Origin: Bifidobacterium breve DSM 20213 = JCM 1192
Lineage (GTDB): Bacteria; Actinomycetota; Actinomycetes; Actinomycetales; Bifidobacteriaceae
Assembly: GCF_001025175.1 (NCBI RefSeq)
Contig: NZ_AP012324.1
Coordinates: 2,046,001 to 2,110,000, forward strand
Length of the DNA stretch: 64,000 nucleotides
Reading direction: 5' to 3'
Shown here one piece after another: positions 40,602 to 49,547 of this stretch. The stretch's first letter is position 1. Every line of letters starts with the position of its first letter. The notes beneath the pieces are model-generated. The model was not told the origin of the DNA. It searched no databases and saw only the letters and a program-made list of their open reading frames with translations. Position numbers and translations under genes: made by a program.

Positions 40602-40811
40602 ATGAGTTTCCCCGTTTTCTTCGATACTTGCGCGCTCTTTGGCGAGCTTGTCAATGATTTGATTCTCCGCCTTGTCGAAGAGCAAGCATTGCTGAGTCAC
40701 AAGCGGTATTCACAAATGCCAGAAGATTATGCATACATACTTCAGCACAGCGGAGTGCCGAAACTCGCACGCCATATCTACCCAACTCTCGATGCATTGA
40801 ACGGGAACTAA
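40602..40811 (+). pseudogene. PIN-domain toxin with large internal deletion
   Basis: 69 codons. The first 25 (MSFPVFFDTCALFGELVNDLILRLVEE) are a PIN-toxin N-terminus with its first acidic residue. The last 30 (MPEDYAYILQHSGVPKLARHIYPTLDAL) resemble the usual C-terminal tail. The central region of about 100 residues with the remaining metal-binding acids is missing. The product cannot be an active nuclease. The antitoxin before it is complete. Confidence 0.7.
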
Positions 40812-40913
40812 TGGTGGCGAACGTTCTATTGGTATCGTATTTGTACAAAGGAATAGTACATGGGCTTATCGCCAAGTCTGCCGAAGTACAATTTGCGCAA
40901 TGTAAGTCAGACA

Positions 40914-42347
40914 TGGGGCTGCGGACGTTTTCTTGGAGACCGAACGGAAAGATTTTCGTATGTCCGGTCTTGAGGAACGAGAGCGTGCGGTGGAGTTGTA
41001 TTTCACCACGCCGATGACGACGGCCCAGGTGGTGGAGCATCTGGGTTATCCGACCAGGCAGTGTCTGGAGCGTTGGCTGGCGATGGATTCCCGGTATGCT
41101 GGCCATATGGCCAAACCCATCATCCCACTGGAGACCAGGCGAAGGGCAGTCGAGCTGGTGCTGGGCGGCATGCAGCAGAAGCAGGCCGCCAAACAGCTCG
41201 GCGTGAGCGTCGGCGCGGTGCATGGCTGGGTCAGGGCGTACCGCAAGGGCGGCATGGCCGCGTTGCAGCCCAAAAACAGGAACTCCGCGCAGGGCAATAA
41301 GCCCGCGGACTCCCGCCGCCGGCCGTCCGCAGCCGATGATGATGACGCGGAGGCTTTGCGCCGCAGGGTCGAGGAACTGGAGCCGGGGGAACGCGTTGAT
41401 GCGGGAGGTGGTGGAGGTCGTAAAAAAAGACCCCGGCGCCGACCTGCGGCGCCTGTCGAACAGGGAGAAGACCCTGTTGATCGACCGGTTGAGGCCGGCG
41501 TATTCGCCCGGCTCGATGACATGCTTGCCCGGCATCGCGCCCGGCGGCCACCTACTGCCACCACGCCCGGCTCGGCGTTGACAAGTACGCCGGACTCAGG
41601 GCAGAGGTGGCCGGGGCGTTCGCCGATTCCAAGGGCAGGTACGGGTACCGCAGGATCAAGGCGGTGCTCAAGACCGGCGTATCGGAGAAGGCGGTCCGCA
41701 GGATCATGGCGGAGGAAGGGCTCGTGGCGCACGCGCCCAAGCGACGCAGGTACGGTTCCTACGAGGGCGAGACGACGCCGGCTCCCGCCAATCTCGTCGA
41801 CCGGGACTTCACGGCCGAGCGTCCGAACGAGAAGTGGCTGACGGACATCAGCGAGATCAAGGCCAGGGACGGGAAGGTGTACCTCTCGCCGATGATCGAC
41901 TGCTTCGATGGCAAGATCGTCGCATACACCGCCGGCTTCAGCCCCAACGCGGAGCTCGCCAACAGGATGCTGGAGAAAGCGGCCTCGACGCTGCCGGGGA
42001 ACGCGCGTCCCCTGGTGCATTCCGACCGTGGATGCCACTGCCGGTGGCCCGGATGGCTCGGGCTCATGGAACGCTTCGGGCTGACGCGCTCCATGAGCGC
42101 GAAGGGCTGTTCGCCGGACAACGCGGCCGCGGAGGGATTCTTCGGCAGGATGAAGACCGAGGCGGTCTACCCCGAGAAGTGGGAGGAACACACCCGCAAC
42201 GAGGTGCTCGCCTTGGTCGATGAGTACATACGCTGGTACAACCACGAGCGCATCAAACAGTCGCTTGGTTGGATGAGCCCGGTACAATACCGTCAAAGCC
42301 AAGGAATGGCTGCGTGATTATCTCCAAGAAAACGTCCGCAGCCCCCA
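40914..42347 (+). mobile_element. IS3-family insertion sequence, about 1434 bp
   Basis: Terminal inverted repeats are TGGGGCTGCGGACGTTTTCT at 40914 (26 bp in all, to 40939) and its complement at 42321-42347, differing by one G. The ends are TG...CA as in IS3 elements. No flanking direct duplication is visible (ACA before, TTG after), which suggests rearrangement after insertion. Inserted between the TA remnant and the hexuloisomerase gene. Confidence 0.85.
40960..42317 (+). pseudogene. IS3-family transposase broken by two frameshifts
   Basis: Part 1 (from ATG 40960) has two helix-turn-helix stretches ([43 protein letters not shown]). Near 41392 an extra base moves the frame to [33 protein letters not shown]. 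Near 41540 a second +1 shift leads to the DDE catalytic part ([32 protein letters not shown]). A programmed -1 shift, as in many IS3 elements, would not restore this order, so the copy is probably inactive. Confidence 0.75.
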
Positions 42348-42441
42348 TTGCCTGCCCGCAAAACAAGAAAACCACCGCACCAAGTTTTGCAGGCAGACAT
42401 TGCATGTCAGACGGGCGCACTAACGCCCTCGTCAAAGACCG

Positions 42442-43020
42442 CTACTCATAGTTGCGGTGTCGGGCCGCCATTTCCGCGTACCCAATATTATCGCGCTCAT
42501 GCAGTCCGTACACGATGGCATCAAGCAGAATCCACGACGCTGTTTCCCATAATGTGCCCATGGGTTGCACAGTCGGCACCAAATCGCCAGAGCCCTTATA
42601 CACAGATGCAGGAATGAACACCACATGATCGGCTAAACGCGCAGCATCGCTATTCGGCACGCCAGTAACGCATACCACCGTTGCACCAGTATCTTTAGCC
42701 AATTGTGCAATGGTCAACAGATGTGCAATCTGCCCTGATCCGCAGGTGAAGAAAAATACATCTCCCTCACTCAGCGCCGGAGCAGTATCATCCCATACCC
42801 AGTGGCTATCGTAACCGAGATGCATGAGACGCATGCAAAACGCCCGGCAAGTAAGCCCTTCACGCCCAACACCAGCACAAACAATGCGACGCGCGGACTG
42901 CAGAACGGGAAGGACTGCATTCACCGCCCGATAGTCCAGATGATCGAAAGTCTGCCTCAGCTCAGTCAGAATACCTTCCGTCTGCGCTACGTCGACTACA
43001 CCTTTAGATAATTCACTCAT
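42442..43020 (-). CDS. SIS-domain isomerase, 6-phospho-3-hexuloisomerase-like
   Basis: A 192-aa single SIS-domain protein. RRIVCAGVGREGLTCRAFCMRLMHLGYDSHWVWDDTAPALSEGDVFFFTCGSG and GTLWETASWILLDAIVYGL match the pattern of PHI (HxlB), which interconverts 3-hexulose-6-P and fructose-6-P. Its ATG overlaps the end of the upstream permease gene (AATGAGTGA), so it is translationally coupled as the last gene of a sugar ABC operon. No 3-hexulose-6-phosphate synthase is in the window. Confidence 0.78.
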   Translation of the reverse strand: MSELSKGVVDVAQTEGILTELRQTFDHLDYRAVNAVLPVLQSARRIVCAGVGREGLTCRAFCMRLMHLGYDSHWVWDDTAPALSEGDVFFFTCGSGQIAHLLTIAQLAKDTGATVVCVTGVPNSDAARLADHVVFIPASVYKGSGDLVPTVQPMGTLWETASWILLDAIVYGLHERDNIGYAEMAARHRNYE

Positions 43021-44113
43021 TGTTGACCTCCTTGGTTTTGACCGAAGCGGAAGCAGTATCCGCCGCGGCTTTCACTGTGCGCCCTGTCCGGTTTGCTCGC
43101 AGTTCAAACGCCCGGCTCAGCACCATGACAATCACCAGAGCAGAACCCCAAGCAAGGTTCTTGACGAACGGGGAGAAATTGAGAATGGTGAATCCAGTCT
43201 GCAGCACCTGCAACATAATCACTGCCAACAGCAGATTGCCAAACCGACCACGGCCGCCAAACGGGTCAAAGCCGGCAAGCACCACGACCAGAAGAGCCTG
43301 CAACAGGTACGTTTCACCGAAACCAACACGCGCGGAATTAACTCGAGCAACCATGACCATCGCAGCCAAACCTACGAAAATGCCTGCCGCAGCATAGGTG
43401 AGGACCAACGTTCGGTTGACGCGATGCCCCGAGAACAGCGATGCCACCGGATTGGAACCGTAGAAATATAGTTCACGACCGTATCTCGTGCGGCTGGTTA
43501 TCCAGCCAACAACGAGATAGCACACCAATCCGAGGAGGAACACCACCGGTACGCCGGCGACCGTAGAAATGCCCAGCATCGCGTAATCCAGCACGCCAAC
43601 ACCAATTGATGAACCGTTGGTTGCCGCAGAAGCTATTCCCGTAAACAACAGCTGAGTACCCAACGTCGCCACAATCGGATTGACGCCGGCTAACGAGACA
43701 AGAAGACCGTTCACCATGCCGCAAACCACCGTTGCGACGATGCCCAGCAACACCGCCACAGCAATTGAGACCCGCGGCGAACCGAGACGACCCATTTCGC
43801 TTCCCGACAACATCCACGCGATGATAATTGCGGAAACGTTCATATTAGCAACCACCGAAAGGTCGATGCCACCAGTGAGCATCACAATGCCCATGGCGAG
43901 CGCCAGAAACATGAACTCGCCAATCTGGAATCCCATGGATTGCAATGTACCGACGTTGTACAGCGTATTGCCAAGCAGGATATAAAACCCTAGGCAAACC
44001 ACCACAACGGCTCCATAGAGCACCTTGCTGGAACGGTCCACGCCGCTCCACCACTCGGCAATCGGGTTGCTGCGAGGGCTGCGCCCCGACTTGCTTTTCG
44101 TTTGCTGTGCCAT
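43013..44113 (-). CDS. Ribose-type sugar ABC permease (second)
   Basis: A 366-aa RbsC-type permease with about ten hydrophobic segments. The family features GGIDLSVVANMNVSAIIIAWML and GANPI-like VNPIVATLGTQLL are present. ATG 44113 with AGGTGAT before it is preferred over GTG 44122. It begins 10 bp after the upstream permease stop. Confidence 0.9.
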   Translation of the reverse strand: MAQQTKSKSGRSPRSNPIAEWWSGVDRSSKVLYGAVVVVCLGFYILLGNTLYNVGTLQSMGFQIGEFMFLALAMGIVMLTGGIDLSVVANMNVSAIIIAWMLSGSEMGRLGSPRVSIAVAVLLGIVATVVCGMVNGLLVSLAGVNPIVATLGTQLLFTGIASAATNGSSIGVGVLDYAMLGISTVAGVPVVFLLGLVCYLVVGWITSRTRYGRELYFYGSNPVASLFSGHRVNRTLVLTYAAAGIFVGLAAMVMVARVNSARVGFGETYLLQALLVVVLAGFDPFGGRGRFGNLLLAVIMLQVLQTGFTILNFSPFVKNLAWGSALVIVMVLSRAFELRANRTGRTVKAAADTASASVKTKEVNNE

Positions 44114-44123
44114 GATGATCACC

Positions 44124-45155
44124 TCAGACCAGGAAAGACATGTTACGACGGTTGCGGCGCTTTTCGCCGTAATAGATGACGACCACCGCCGCGATCATAA
44201 CCGCGCCGATGAACAGGTTGTTCCACGAGGATTGGATACCCATGAACACCAGAGTGTTGTTCAGCAACTGCACCAAGGCAACACCTAGGAACGTACCCAG
44301 CAGGGTGCCATAACCACCAGTGATTCTGGTACCTCCAATAACCACTGCAGCAATCACCGTCAGTTCAGTACCCATAATGCTGGTCGGATCAACAAACTTG
44401 AGGTTCGAAAACGAGATGATAGCCATCAGCGCAGCCAGCACACCCATGAGCGGATATATGAACAACTTGATGTGCAATGGCGATAATCCCGCTCGCCTTG
44501 CAGATTCCTCGGAATTGCCAATTGCATAAACACTGTGTCCCAGTGTGGTGTGATTCATCACGAACCACACTGCCGCGTATACGATCACCGCGATGAGGAA
44601 GAAGCCCGCAATGCCGTTTTGCTGCCCTTTGACGGTGAAAGAAATCACGTTCCATCTACCAAAGCTCAACATTGATTTCGGCATCTGGCTTATCGTCACC
44701 GGTTTAGTGCCCACCAACGTAGTCATTAGACCATAGAAAATCGATGACGTACCAAGCGTCACAATGAACGTGGGCAATTCCAGCCAATGGATGAGCAGCG
44801 CGTTGACAGTACCGAGCAATGCGCCAATAAGCGCTGCGACAACCACGATGAACAGCATCGAATCAATACCCGTTCGCACGGCAATGACCACCGACGTATA
44901 GCCAGACATAATCGCCACCGCCGGAAACGACACATCAATGCCACCCGCAATCATGATTACATACACGCCAGCCGCGAGTATCGCCATACCGGTGCCGTTG
45001 CGAGTCAGATCGGCAAGCGTACCGAGCGAAAGGAAATTGGGGTTGATTACGGAGACGATAATCGCATATGCCACGATGATGACCATTAGGGTCTTTTCCA
45101 TGGAATTGAATTTCTTGGCCCTGAGCAGCGGGACCTTATCGGCTTGCCGCGTCAT
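44124..45155 (-). CDS. Ribose-type sugar ABC permease (first)
   Basis: A 343-aa RbsC/LsrC-type permease. Visible are AGGIDVSFPAVAIMSGYTSVV, LPTFIVTLGTSSIFYGL and VIGGTRITGGYGTLLGTFLGVAL. Its ATG overlaps the ATPase stop (TGATG), indicating translational coupling. Confidence 0.9.
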   Translation of the reverse strand: MTRQADKVPLLRAKKFNSMEKTLMVIIVAYAIIVSVINPNFLSLGTLADLTRNGTGMAILAAGVYVIMIAGGIDVSFPAVAIMSGYTSVVIAVRTGIDSMLFIVVVAALIGALLGTVNALLIHWLELPTFIVTLGTSSIFYGLMTTLVGTKPVTISQMPKSMLSFGRWNVISFTVKGQQNGIAGFFLIAVIVYAAVWFVMNHTTLGHSVYAIGNSEESARRAGLSPLHIKLFIYPLMGVLAALMAIISFSNLKFVDPTSIMGTELTVIAAVVIGGTRITGGYGTLLGTFLGVALVQLLNNTLVFMGIQSSWNNLFIGAVMIAAVVVIYYGEKRRNRRNMSFLV

Positions 45156-46693
45156 CAAGCCACCTCCTTGTTAGTCGGATGGGCAGCCACATCAACTACT
45201 CCAACACCATTGCGATCAGCATTACGGTAGATGGCAGAGAAACCTGGCTTGAGCTGCTCGCCACTAAGTTCCGTGGTTACCGCACCCTGCACGAATATGG
45301 CAATACGGTTACAAACAGCCAGCAACTCTTCTTCCTCGTCGGAAATCACCAGAATGGCAATTCCCCGTGAAGATAGCTGCCGAATGATCTCGTATATCTG
45401 CGATTTGGATCCGACATCCACACCCACAGTCGGCGAGTCAAGAATAAGTAGCTTCGGCGCAGTGGCCACCCATTTTCCTAGCAGCACCTTCTGCTGGTTG
45501 CCGCCAGACAGCGATTGCGCCAGCAGCGCCAAGTCACGGGTGTTGACTTGCAGGTTCACTAATGTGTCTTCACCGATCTGACGTTCCTTTTTAACATTGA
45601 CCACGCCGAATCTGCTTGAGATTCTTTCCAGCACGCTAGCCGCACTGTTCTGCAGCAGATTGCGGTCAAGAAACAGCCCTTCGCGATGCCTGTCTTCGGG
45701 CACTAAGGCAATGCCATTGGCAATAGCATCACGAGGATTGCGAATAGCTGCAGGCTGACCGTCGATAGCTATGCTGCCACCGGTCAACGCATTGAGACCG
45801 AAGAGAGTAAGAGCGGTTTCCGTGCGTCCCGATCCCAATAGACCACTCATACCAACAACCTCGCCTGCCTGTACCCTCAATGTCACATCAGACACTTTCG
45901 AAGCCTTGACATGTTTCATCTCGAGCACCGGTGTGGCATCAGCTACGATATGGTTCTCGGGAACACCAAATTCCACGTCATGCCCGGTCATCAACGCGGA
46001 CAGCTTGCGGCTATCGAGCTGCGAAGCCTGATATGTACCGATTACTTCACCGGAACGGAACACCGTGATACGGTCAGCCACGGAAAACACTTCATCGAGC
46101 TTGTGCGAAATGAAAATAACCGACACCCCGGATGCCTTGAGCGCGCCAATGGTACGGAGCAGACTGTCCACTTCAGTAGAGGTCAGCGCGGTAGTCGGTT
46201 CATCCATAAAGATGACCTTCGCGTTCAACGCCAAAGCTCTGGCAATAGCAACCTGCTGCTTGGACGCCATGGATAGGTTCTCCACGCGGGCGTCCAAATC
46301 GAGATCAGCGCCAATTCGCGCCATTGCTTTGCGCGATACATCTTCGGCATATTGAGGATTGATTAGCGATCTATGGTGATGAACATGCTCAGGCAGACAG
46401 ATGTTATCCCGAACGCTCATGGTGCCGAACAACGAGAGATCCTGATGGATCACCGCTATACCCAGACCGATTGCCTGCCGCGCGGTTAGGCTCTCGTATG
46501 GCGTGCCATCCACCGTGATAACTCCCCCGTTGGGTGTCAGCACACCCGAAAGAATCTTCACGATGGTAGATTTACCGGAACCGTTCTCGCCGGCTAGACA
46601 GTGCACTTCACCGCCGACAATGTCCACGTTCACATGCTTGAGCGCCTGCACACCGCCAAAGTTCTTGGAGATATCCGTAGCCTGCAATCGCAT
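45155..46693 (-). CDS. Ribose-type sugar ABC transporter ATP-binding protein (tandem domains)
   Basis: A 512-aa RbsA-type ATPase with two nucleotide-binding domains. The first has GENGSGKSTIVKILSG and VIFMDEPTTALT. The second has GLLGSGRTETAL (degenerate Walker A, normal for the family), LSGGNQQKVLLGKW and LLILDSPTVGVDVG. ATG 46693 is preferred because AAGG stands 8 bp before it; earlier starts at 46699 or 46702 overlap that site. Confidence 0.93.
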   Translation of the reverse strand: MRLQATDISKNFGGVQALKHVNVDIVGGEVHCLAGENGSGKSTIVKILSGVLTPNGGVITVDGTPYESLTARQAIGLGIAVIHQDLSLFGTMSVRDNICLPEHVHHHRSLINPQYAEDVSRKAMARIGADLDLDARVENLSMASKQQVAIARALALNAKVIFMDEPTTALTSTEVDSLLRTIGALKASGVSVIFISHKLDEVFSVADRITVFRSGEVIGTYQASQLDSRKLSALMTGHDVEFGVPENHIVADATPVLEMKHVKASKVSDVTLRVQAGEVVGMSGLLGSGRTETALTLFGLNALTGGSIAIDGQPAAIRNPRDAIANGIALVPEDRHREGLFLDRNLLQNSAASVLERISSRFGVVNVKKERQIGEDTLVNLQVNTRDLALLAQSLSGGNQQKVLLGKWVATAPKLLILDSPTVGVDVGSKSQIYEIIRQLSSRGIAILVISDEEEELLAVCNRIAIFVQGAVTTELSGEQLKPGFSAIYRNADRNGVGVVDVAAHPTNKEVA

Positions 46694-46748
46694 GTTCATC
46701 ACCTTGCTTTCTTGATTTACTGGTGGTTGGCCAAGTGGCTACGACAAT

Positions 46749-47783
46749 CTAGAAGGGATACTTGCCGTCCGCGTAATCGCCCTTCTTCAACACCAGAGGG
46801 GCGTCACCATAAACCTGATGACCTTTGACCTCAACACTGCCATAGCCATCCGCCTTCAAATCAAGGCCGGTCTCGATGGATTCACCTTTGACCTTGTCAT
46901 AAGCCAGCTGGAGCGCGGCATATCCGGCATCGGCCGGACGCCAAGTCTGTGCATACTGTACCCAGCCCTCATCGATGTAGGGCATGTCCACAGAGGGAAT
47001 ACCGAGAGAGGAAACGTAGATATTCTTGTTGTTGCGTTCCTTGAGCACAGCGGCCATATTGGAGCCAGCCGAAACGGAGGTGCCAAAGAAGCCCGTGATA
47101 TCTGGGTGGGCATTGAGGATTTCGGTAGCAACCTTGCGCGCAGTGTCATCGTCGTTGTTGTCCTCATAGGGCTCATCCGAGACGAACTCAATGTCTGGGT
47201 AATCCTTTTCCAGCATGCTCTTGCAGGAGTTGTACCAAGCCATATGCGTTTCCATGGTCTTAGAACCGACCACAGCTGCAAGCTTGCCTTTACCACCCAT
47301 GCCTTCAGCCAATGGCTTGCAGAACGCTTCACCAAAGTCCGTGTTCTGGAAGGCCTCAATGTCATAATCAACGTCGTCAGCAATATTGCTTGCCTCATGA
47401 GCGATTACGACAATGCCCTTGGCCTTGGCCTGCTTAATCACCGGCTTGAGCGCCTGTGGATCATTCGGAACCACAACAATAGCGTCCACGTCCTGCGAGA
47501 TGAGGTCCGATACCATTTGCACCTGTTTTGCGGAATCGCCTGAATCCGGCGCAATCTGCTTGACATCGACCTTGCCTGCATTGTCTTTGCCAAACTGCTC
47601 AACACCGGTCCGCATGTCATCGAACCACGGGATACCTTCTTGCTTGGCTACCAACACCATCTTGACGGTATCTCCACTCGACTTGCTGCCGCCCACTAAT
47701 CCACCTGATCCACAGGCTGCCATGGGTACGAGGCATGCAACCGCAAGCCCTGCCGCCAACGTTGTTTTCAGTGTGTTACGCAT
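46749..47783 (-). CDS. Ribose/AI-2-type sugar-binding lipoprotein
   Basis: A 344-aa family-2 periplasmic-binding-type protein. The signal peptide has lipobox MAAC (about residue 24). The start VKMVLVAKQEGIPWFDDMRTGVEQFG and DAIVVVPNDPQALKPVIKQAKAKGIVVIAHEA are typical of RhaS/LsrB/RbsB relatives. The sequence is nearer the LsrB/RhaS branch than classic RbsB by impression only. Ligand unknown; kinase context suggests a ketose or pentulose. Confidence 0.88.
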   Translation of the reverse strand: MRNTLKTTLAAGLAVACLVPMAACGSGGLVGGSKSSGDTVKMVLVAKQEGIPWFDDMRTGVEQFGKDNAGKVDVKQIAPDSGDSAKQVQMVSDLISQDVDAIVVVPNDPQALKPVIKQAKAKGIVVIAHEASNIADDVDYDIEAFQNTDFGEAFCKPLAEGMGGKGKLAAVVGSKTMETHMAWYNSCKSMLEKDYPDIEFVSDEPYEDNNDDDTARKVATEILNAHPDITGFFGTSVSAGSNMAAVLKERNNKNIYVSSLGIPSVDMPYIDEGWVQYAQTWRPADAGYAALQLAYDKVKGESIETGLDLKADGYGSVEVKGHQVYGDAPLVLKKGDYADGKYPF

Positions 47784-47896
47784 CTTGTGTCTCCTTTGAT
47801 ATGTAGATGCTTATTTCTCCGATTGTTTAGTTATGACTTACGTTGATGGAGACCGGCCCGACACCAGACAAATGATTAGACGTACAAGTCTCTGCT

Positions 47897-49381
47897 TTAC
47901 AGCTGGACTCCATCCCCATGACGCCCCACATCAGCTCGAGCCTCTGACCGAAGCATGAATCGCGACGATACTTCTTGGAAACGTTCTAAGATAAACGGTG
48001 CGTAATCGCAGATGTAATCACTAGACAGATGAGGAGTCCAGACCGGTGGTTCAGCGCCACCCTCGTACACCCACGCCGCCTGACGTGCAGCACCGTCCGC
48101 CACGTATTCGCTGTATTCTGGCACACATACAGGCAATCCAAGTACCGACGGGGCGATGCGCCGCACTGCTTCCGACTGAGCGCCACCCCCGATGAGGTTG
48201 ATTTTGGTAACCGGAATGCCGAGCTGCTGAAATGCTCGGATACCTACGCCTACACCACACAGCATGCCCTCGATGGCGGCTCGCGCAATGTTCGAGGTAG
48301 TGAGATTTTCGCAGGTGACACCATGGATAGACCCTGTGGCATCCGGACAATTCGGCGTCCGCTCCCCCTCAAAGTACGGAACCACAACCAGCCCCTCGGC
48401 ACCAGGCGGCGCGCATAGCGCCGCCCGAGAGAATTCAGCATGACTCATATTGAGCAAAGCCCGGAACGTATCGACAACACGTGAGGCATTCAACGTACAG
48501 ACCAGTGGCAGATAGTTTCCGCTGGCATCCGCAAAACCAGTCACATATCCTTCAGGATCATGCGTGGCGACAGCCGATACCAGCGACACCACACCCGATG
48601 TCCCGATAGACATAGCCACTTCTCCTGGCTTGAGACCGAGTCCGAGCGCCGCACCGGCATTATCTCCAGCGCCCGGACCAATCACAAGATTGTGCCCGTC
48701 AATTTTTGCTTCGGCCACACGCTGAGCGGGCGAGGCAACTCGAGGCAACCTCACGCGTTCTGCGAATTCGCTTCCCGCCGCGAGTTTCAACAAATCCTTG
48801 CAGTACTCGTTATCTTGTGCGGAGTAATAACCAGTGCCCGAAGCGTCAGAACGATCCGTGACTAAAGTGCTTATATCGTCGCCACCTAGCAGGTTCCAGG
48901 TAAGCCAATCATGAGGTAGCGCTACAGCAGTAGTGCGAGACAAGTTATCGGGCTCATGAGTAGCCATCCATCTGATTTTCGTCACTGTTAGCGAAGCAAC
49001 AGGCACACTGCCCGTCCGATCAGCCCATTGGCGCTTGCCTTCTCGCTCATTACCGTTGCCGAGCTCCGAAATAAGATCCACCGCATCGCGAGCAGAACGC
49101 GTATCATTCCACAGAATCGCATTGCGCACCACCTTGCCACGCTCATCAAGCGCGACCATACCGTGCTGCTGGCCGGCCACGGATAGCGCCACCACGTCAT
49201 CCAACCCACCGGCTTGGCGCACAGCCTCGTCGAAGGCCGAACGCCATACCTGAGGATCGATTTCTGTTCCGCGCCGATGCCTGGCCGCACCTGACCTCAC
49301 CAATTTGCCGGTATGCAAATCACGAATGACGACTTTGCAGGATTGCGTTGATGAATCGACACCTGCCACGAGCTGCTGCAT
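47897..49381 (-). CDS. xylB: FGGY-family sugar kinase, xylulokinase-like
   Basis: A 494-aa kinase. GVDSSTQSCKVVI (phosphate 1), SVAGQQHGMVALDERGKVVRNAILWNDTRS (xylulokinase-type substrate loop), GPGAGDNAGAALGLG and LIGGGAQSEAVRRI (adenosine) are intact. First gene of an operon running into the binding protein, ATPase, two permeases and a hexuloisomerase-like gene. The substrate may be xylulose or another ketose. Divergent from a ROK regulator. Confidence 0.87.
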   Translation of the reverse strand: MQQLVAGVDSSTQSCKVVIRDLHTGKLVRSGAARHRRGTEIDPQVWRSAFDEAVRQAGGLDDVVALSVAGQQHGMVALDERGKVVRNAILWNDTRSARDAVDLISELGNGNEREGKRQWADRTGSVPVASLTVTKIRWMATHEPDNLSRTTAVALPHDWLTWNLLGGDDISTLVTDRSDASGTGYYSAQDNEYCKDLLKLAAGSEFAERVRLPRVASPAQRVAEAKIDGHNLVIGPGAGDNAGAALGLGLKPGEVAMSIGTSGVVSLVSAVATHDPEGYVTGFADASGNYLPLVCTLNASRVVDTFRALLNMSHAEFSRAALCAPPGAEGLVVVPYFEGERTPNCPDATGSIHGVTCENLTTSNIARAAIEGMLCGVGVGIRAFQQLGIPVTKINLIGGGAQSEAVRRIAPSVLGLPVCVPEYSEYVADGAARQAAWVYEGGAEPPVWTPHLSSDYICDYAPFILERFQEVSSRFMLRSEARADVGRHGDGVQL

Positions 49382-49547
49382 GGCCCCTCCTCAACCTCAT
49401 CGTTAAGTTTATTGCTTTATGCAACATACTAAAGTATAAAATATACTTTGTCCATTCTTGCAACAAATCGGCGTTTCGTCGCATAGTGATGAATCTGTAA
49501 TGACACAACACCAGCCATACCGCGAGATGTGAGGCATACTTGTATGT
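49382..49547. promoter_or_regulatory. xylB-like / ROK divergent promoter with palindrome
   Basis: AAAGTATAAAATATACTTT (49431-49449) has two 8-bp arms around AAA and is AT-rich, as ROK/XylR operators are. It sits about 50 bp before the kinase start and 100 bp before the regulator. Confidence 0.65.

Noticed and set aside
41387..41400. Programmed -1 frameshift of an IS3 transposase
   Set aside because: The frame moves +1 and then +1 again inside the second half; no A-rich slippery site is at the right place. Mutation is more likely.
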